Below, in pieces: positions 15,685 through 18,600 of a stretch of 18,600 nt of DNA (its first letter is position 1; each line of letters opens with the position of its first letter). Origin of the DNA: HGM12587 sp964561705 (GTDB taxonomy: Bacteria > Bacillota > Clostridia > Lachnospirales > Lachnospiraceae); contig CAZLQJ010000032.1 in assembly GCA_964561705.1 (NCBI GenBank), positions 1 through 18,600 of the forward strand, written 5' to 3'. The notes under the pieces were generated by a model. The model had not been told where the DNA came from. It made no database searches and worked only from the letters and a program-made list of their open reading frames with translations. A program made the position numbers and the translations under genes.

Positions 15685-15713
15685 TTGACTTTGGGAGAAA
15701 GATACACTAAAAT
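15685..15713 (+). promoter_or_regulatory. Promoter for upp
   Basis: TTGACT (15685-15690) and TAAAAT (15708-15713) are exactly 17 nt apart, each 5 of 6 to consensus. Transcription would start near 15720, about 44 bases before the upp ATG. The leader is too short for a typical PyrR attenuator. No hairpin ends the preceding deaminase-like gene, so read-through into upp is also possible. Confidence 0.7.
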
Positions 15714-15763
15714 TTTAAAGATAGGATTAATAGATAATTAACGATAATTTAGGAGGAAACACA

Positions 15764-16393
15764 ATGGAAAATGTTATGGTTATGGAACATCCGCTGATCA
15801 AGCATAAGATTTCCAGACTTCGTGACAAAAATACCGGAACAAACGAATTTCGTACTCTGGTAGGAGAAATCGCAATGCTCATGGGCTATGAAGCACTTCG
15901 TGATCTGCCTACAGAGGATGTAAAAATCGAAACACCGCTCGAAACGACAATGCAGCCAATGATCGCTGGTAAAAAAATGGCGATTGTACCAATCCTTCGT
16001 GCCGGACTTGGTATGGTAGACGGTATTCTTAGTTTGGTACCATCTGCAAAAATCGGACACATTGGTTTATATCGTGACCCGGAAACTCACCAGCCACACG
16101 AATATTACTGCAAATTGCCGGAACCGATCGATCAGAGAACGATCCTGGTCGTAGACCCGATGCTTGCAACCGGTGGTTCAGGTGCAGATGCGATCAGCAT
16201 GATCAAAAAACATGGCGGAAAGAACATTAAATTTATGTGTGTTCTTGCAGCACCAGAAGGTTTGGAAAAACTTCACAGTGAACATCCTGATGTACAGATT
16301 TATGTAGGTGCCTTAGATCGTCAGTTAGACGAAAATGCTTACATTTGTCCGGGATTGGGAGATGCAGGAGACCGTATCTTCGGAACGAAGTAA
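15764..16393 (+). CDS. upp: Uracil phosphoribosyltransferase
   Basis: UPRTase converts uracil and PRPP to UMP in the cytoplasm. It has 209 residues, the family norm. The PRPP-binding motif DPMLATGGS lies at residues 131-139. The uracil-binding C-terminal motif YICPGLGDAGDRIFGT is complete, and the family N-terminus MEHPLIKHKISRLRDKNTGT follows a short MENVMV leader. A strong AGGAGG site sits 7 nt before the ATG. It has its own promoter and its own terminator, so it is a single-gene unit. With the nearby NCS2 permease it forms a complete uracil salvage route: uptake, then phosphoribosylation that traps the base. Confidence 0.98.
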   Translation: MENVMVMEHPLIKHKISRLRDKNTGTNEFRTLVGEIAMLMGYEALRDLPTEDVKIETPLETTMQPMIAGKKMAIVPILRAGLGMVDGILSLVPSAKIGHIGLYRDPETHQPHEYYCKLPEPIDQRTILVVDPMLATGGSGADAISMIKKHGGKNIKFMCVLAAPEGLEKLHSEHPDVQIYVGALDRQLDENAYICPGLGDAGDRIFGTK

Positions 16394-16400
16394 TATAGAA

Positions 16401-16437
16401 GGCTCTTCAATGATCCAGAATCATTGAAGGGTCTTTT
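16401..16437 (+). terminator. Intrinsic terminator of upp
   Basis: GGCTCTTCAATGAT (16401-16414) pairs with ATCATTGAAGGGTC (16420-16433) across a 5-nt loop, 14 bp with two G-T pairs, followed by TTTTGTTTG. It begins 7 bases after the upp stop. Confidence 0.88.
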
Positions 16438-16504
16438 GTTTGCCTGAATGGTGCGCACACCTATGTATGATAGAAGCAAATGAAGGGAAAGGAGAGGATT
16501 ATTT

Positions 16505-17842
16505 ATGATGAAAGATTTGACCGTAGGAGACCCTGGAAAGGTTTTGTGGCAGTTTTCCATGCCGATGTTTGTGAGCGTAGTGTTTCAGCAGTTATATAAT
16601 ATCGCAGACAGCGTGATTGTTGGGAATTTTGCACTTCACGGGGAAGATGCATTGGCGGCGGTAGGAGCTTCTTATCCGATTACCATGATCTTTATGGCGG
16701 TTGCATTAGGTTGTAATGCAGGCTGTGCAGTGGTGATCTCGCAGTTATTTGGAGCAAGACGTTATCGGGAAATGAAAACAGCCGTATCCACCACGTTGTT
16801 GGCATCATTGGCAGTTTCAGCCGTATTGACGGTATTGGGGCTGTTGTTCAGCCAGAGTATGCTGCGGATGATCAGTACCCCGGAAAATATTTTTTCCGAT
16901 GCAGATGTTTATCTAAAGATCTATATCGGCGGATTTGTTTTCCTGTTTTTCTATAATATTGTAACCGGGATCTTTACTTCTTTGGGAGATTCGAAGACAC
17001 CGCTGTATTTCCTGATCGGTTCCTCCTTAAGCAATATTGCACTGGATTATGTTTTTGTCGCAGGACTTCATTGGGATGTAGCCGGTGTAGCCTGGGCGAC
17101 CTTTATCTGTCAGGGAATTGCCTGCATTTTTGCAGTCCTTACTTTGCAGAAACGTTTAAAAAAGGTGGAATGTGAGGAAAAACCGGAATTATTTTCCGGA
17201 GTGATGCTGAAAAAAGTAATGACTTTTGCAATTCCGAGTATCTTGCAGCAGAGTTTTGTATCTGTGGGAAATATTTTCATCCAGAATCTGATCAATGGAT
17301 TTGGTTCTTCTGTCATTGCGGGGTATTCTGCGGCAATTAAGATCAATACATTTGCCATCACCTGCTTTAATACCATGGGAAATGCGATTTCCAGCTATAC
17401 TGCTCAGAATATCGGTTCCGGAAATATTGACCGCGTGAAAAAAGGATTTCGAGCGGGCATTAAACTGGGCTGCCTGATCGCAGTACCATTTGTTCTTTGC
17501 GGACTTTTTGGAAGTGAGATACTGATTCGGCTGTTTATGAAGGAACAGTCCGAAGTGGCATTGAACACAGGGATGCAGTTCCTGCAGATTGTTGCGATAT
17601 TCTATTTTATGGTTTCCATGAAGTTGGTATCTGACGGCGTTTTACGAGGATCCGGCGCCATGCGGTACTTTATGATCTCCACATTTGCAGATCTGATCTT
17701 GAGAGTTATTCTGGGATATCTTCTCTCTGTGCCGTTTGGCACAACGGGTATCTGGATGTCCTGGCCGGTGGGCTGGAGCATTGGGGCGATCCTGGCATTG
17801 TTTTATTATGGAAAAGGAGTTTGGAAGGTTACGCAAAAATAG
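16505..17842 (+). CDS. MATE family multidrug/toxin efflux transporter
   Basis: A 445-aa integral membrane protein with about 12 hydrophobic segments in two homologous halves. The N-terminal half opens with GKVLWQFSMPMFVSVVFQQLYNIADSVIVGNF, the MATE signature with the QLYNIADS motif. It continues with LAAVGASYPI and CAVVISQLFGAR, the usual sequence between helices 2 and 3. The second half repeats the pattern (KVMTFAIPSILQQSFVSVGNIFIQNLINGFGS, then GNAISSYTAQNIGSGN). Such proteins export cationic or metabolite compounds using a sodium or proton gradient; substrate cannot be inferred. GGAGAGG lies 7 nt before the first of two adjacent ATG codons (16505, 16508). I found no convincing promoter in the 70 bases after the upp terminator. 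No terminator separates it from guaA. Confidence 0.93.
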   Translation: MMKDLTVGDPGKVLWQFSMPMFVSVVFQQLYNIADSVIVGNFALHGEDALAAVGASYPITMIFMAVALGCNAGCAVVISQLFGARRYREMKTAVSTTLLASLAVSAVLTVLGLLFSQSMLRMISTPENIFSDADVYLKIYIGGFVFLFFYNIVTGIFTSLGDSKTPLYFLIGSSLSNIALDYVFVAGLHWDVAGVAWATFICQGIACIFAVLTLQKRLKKVECEEKPELFSGVMLKKVMTFAIPSILQQSFVSVGNIFIQNLINGFGSSVIAGYSAAIKINTFAITCFNTMGNAISSYTAQNIGSGNIDRVKKGFRAGIKLGCLIAVPFVLCGLFGSEILIRLFMKEQSEVALNTGMQFLQIVAIFYFMVSMKLVSDGVLRGSGAMRYFMISTFADLILRVILGYLLSVPFGTTGIWMSWPVGWSIGAILALFYYGKGVWKVTQK

Positions 17843-17843
17843 A

Positions 17844-17872
17844 TTGAAATATAGAAAGAAAGTAAGTATAAT
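17844..17872 (+). promoter_or_regulatory. Promoter for guaA
   Basis: TTGAAA (17844-17849) and a perfect TATAAT (17867-17872) are spaced by 17 nt, starting 1 base after the MATE stop codon. Transcription would start near 17879, giving a leader of about 37 bases. A purine riboswitch does not fit in that length. Confidence 0.75.
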
Positions 17873-17915
17873 TAATCTGTTAGGAATTCATTTTTCTGAA
17901 AAAAGGAGAATACAA

Positions 17916-18600
17916 ATGAAACAGGATATGATAGTAATTTTGGATTTAGGAAGCACAGAAAATACAGTGCTTGCACGACAGATCCGTGACTTAGGTGTTT
18001 ATAGTGAAATTCATCCGCATGACATTACTGTTGATGAATTGAAAGCATTGGATAATGTAAAGGGCGTAATCTTAAACGGCGGAGCGAACAGAATCGTGGA
18101 TGGCGCAGCTGTTGAGGTACGTGATGAAATCTATACATGTGGTTATCCGGTAATCTCGGTAGATTATCCGGGTTCTAAATGTGAAGTTCAGTATGAGGAA
18201 CTTCCAAATGATGAAGTTGTGAAAGATTTCTTGTTCAACGTTTGTAAAGCAGAAGCAAATTGGAATATGAAAAATTTCGTGGAAGATCAGATTGAGCTGG
18301 TTCGTAAGCAGGTTGGAGATAAAAAGGTTCTCCTTGCACTTTCCGGTGGTGTAGATTCCTCGGTTGTAGCAGCACTTTTGGTAAAAGCAATTGGTGACCA
18401 GCTGACATGTGTTCATGTAAATCATGGTCTGATGCGTAAAAATGAGTCTGAAAGCGTTGTTGAAGTATTTAGAAACCAGCTTCATGCAAATCTGGTTTAC
18501 GTGGATGCGACAGACAGATTTTTAGGAAAACTTGCTGGCGTTGCTGATCCGGAAGAAAAACGTAAGATCATCGGAAGCGAATTCATCCGTGTATTTGAAG
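17916..18600 (+). CDS. guaA: GMP synthase with collapsed glutaminase domain (3' end outside window)
   Basis: GuaA converts XMP to GMP using ATP and ammonia from glutamine. The ATG at 17916 has AAAAGGAG upstream, and the frame stays open to the window end (228 codons). The N-terminus is a clear class I amidotransferase relic (MIVILDLGSTENTVLARQI, then EIHPHD). The expected SGGP reads NGGA, and the nucleophile motif GICYG reads SVDYP, with Asp83 where E. coli has Cys86. The segment with the catalytic His and Glu is missing: after VDYPGSKCEVQYEEL the sequence passes directly to FLFNVCKAEANWNMKNF, the linker. The ATP-pyrophosphatase P-loop LSGGVDSS is intact but starts at Ser143, about 90 residues earlier than in E. 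coli. VNHGLMRKNE and DPEEKRKIIGSEFIRVFE follow. The enzyme likely uses free ammonia or a partner glutaminase. Confidence 0.9.
   Translation, partial: MKQDMIVILDLGSTENTVLARQIRDLGVYSEIHPHDITVDELKALDNVKGVILNGGANRIVDGAAVEVRDEIYTCGYPVISVDYPGSKCEVQYEELPNDEVVKDFLFNVCKAEANWNMKNFVEDQIELVRKQVGDKKVLLALSGGVDSSVVAALLVKAIGDQLTCVHVNHGLMRKNESESVVEVFRNQLHANLVYVDATDRFLGKLAGVADPEEKRKIIGSEFIRVFE

Noticed and set aside
16437..16471. Promoter for the MATE gene (TTGCCT or TTGTTT with TATGTA/TATGAT)
   Set aside because: Spacing and box quality are poor in every combination and the first box overlaps the upp terminator tract.
1..18600. Mobile elements, CRISPR arrays, tRNA or rRNA genes, prophage genes
   Set aside because: I found no transposase or integrase, no regularly spaced repeats, and no cloverleaf or rRNA sequence on either strand.

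Overview
The window looks like a chromosomal stretch of a Gram-positive anaerobe, most likely a gut Lachnospiraceae (Clostridia, Bacillota). I infer this from strong AGGAG-type ribosome binding sites, T-rich intrinsic terminators, consensus-like sigma-A promoters, moderate GC, and protein flavours such as a Clostridia-type MutY, a TSCPD protein and MATE transporters. No species can be named from the sequence alone. I see no tRNA, rRNA, CRISPR array, insertion sequence, integrase or phage gene. Gene density is high and the longest gene-free gaps are about 220 bases.

Layout. Positions 1-3278 hold the end of an F-type ATP synthase operon (3' part of atpA, then atpG, atpD, atpC) closed by a terminator. 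A 126-aa protein of unknown function follows (3346-3726). A consensus promoter then starts a two-gene unit: a Methyltransf_32-like SAM methyltransferase and an 840-aa membrane-anchored extracytoplasmic protein that starts at TTG. A small cysteine-rich TSCPD protein comes next. A perfect 18-bp bidirectional terminator separates it from a convergent HAD phosphatase gene. Divergent from the HAD gene runs sfsA-mutY-glycosyltransferase, which faces a convergent uracil-permease-type gene across a second bidirectional terminator.

The right third (11572-18600) is dominated by nucleobase and nucleotide genes: a uracil/xanthine-family permease, an unusual 821-aa adenosine-deaminase-like protein with extra N- and C-terminal domains, uracil phosphoribosyltransferase (upp), a MATE transporter, and the 5' part of guaA. 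The permease would import base, Upp would convert uracil to UMP, the deaminase-like protein could act on adenosine-type substrates, and GuaA would make GMP. Most of these genes have their own promoters, so this is a functional neighbourhood and not a single operon.

Three items deserve most attention. (1) The guaA product carries an in-frame collapsed and mutated glutaminase domain: the nucleophile Cys position reads Asp and the His/Glu part is absent, while the ATP-pyrophosphatase P-loop is intact. (2) The deaminase-like protein has a complete metal/catalytic set plus a C-terminal Rossmann-like, possibly SLOG-type, domain. (3) A promoter-plus-terminator unit of about 57 nt lies between the divergent permease and deaminase genes and could be a small RNA or an attenuator leader.
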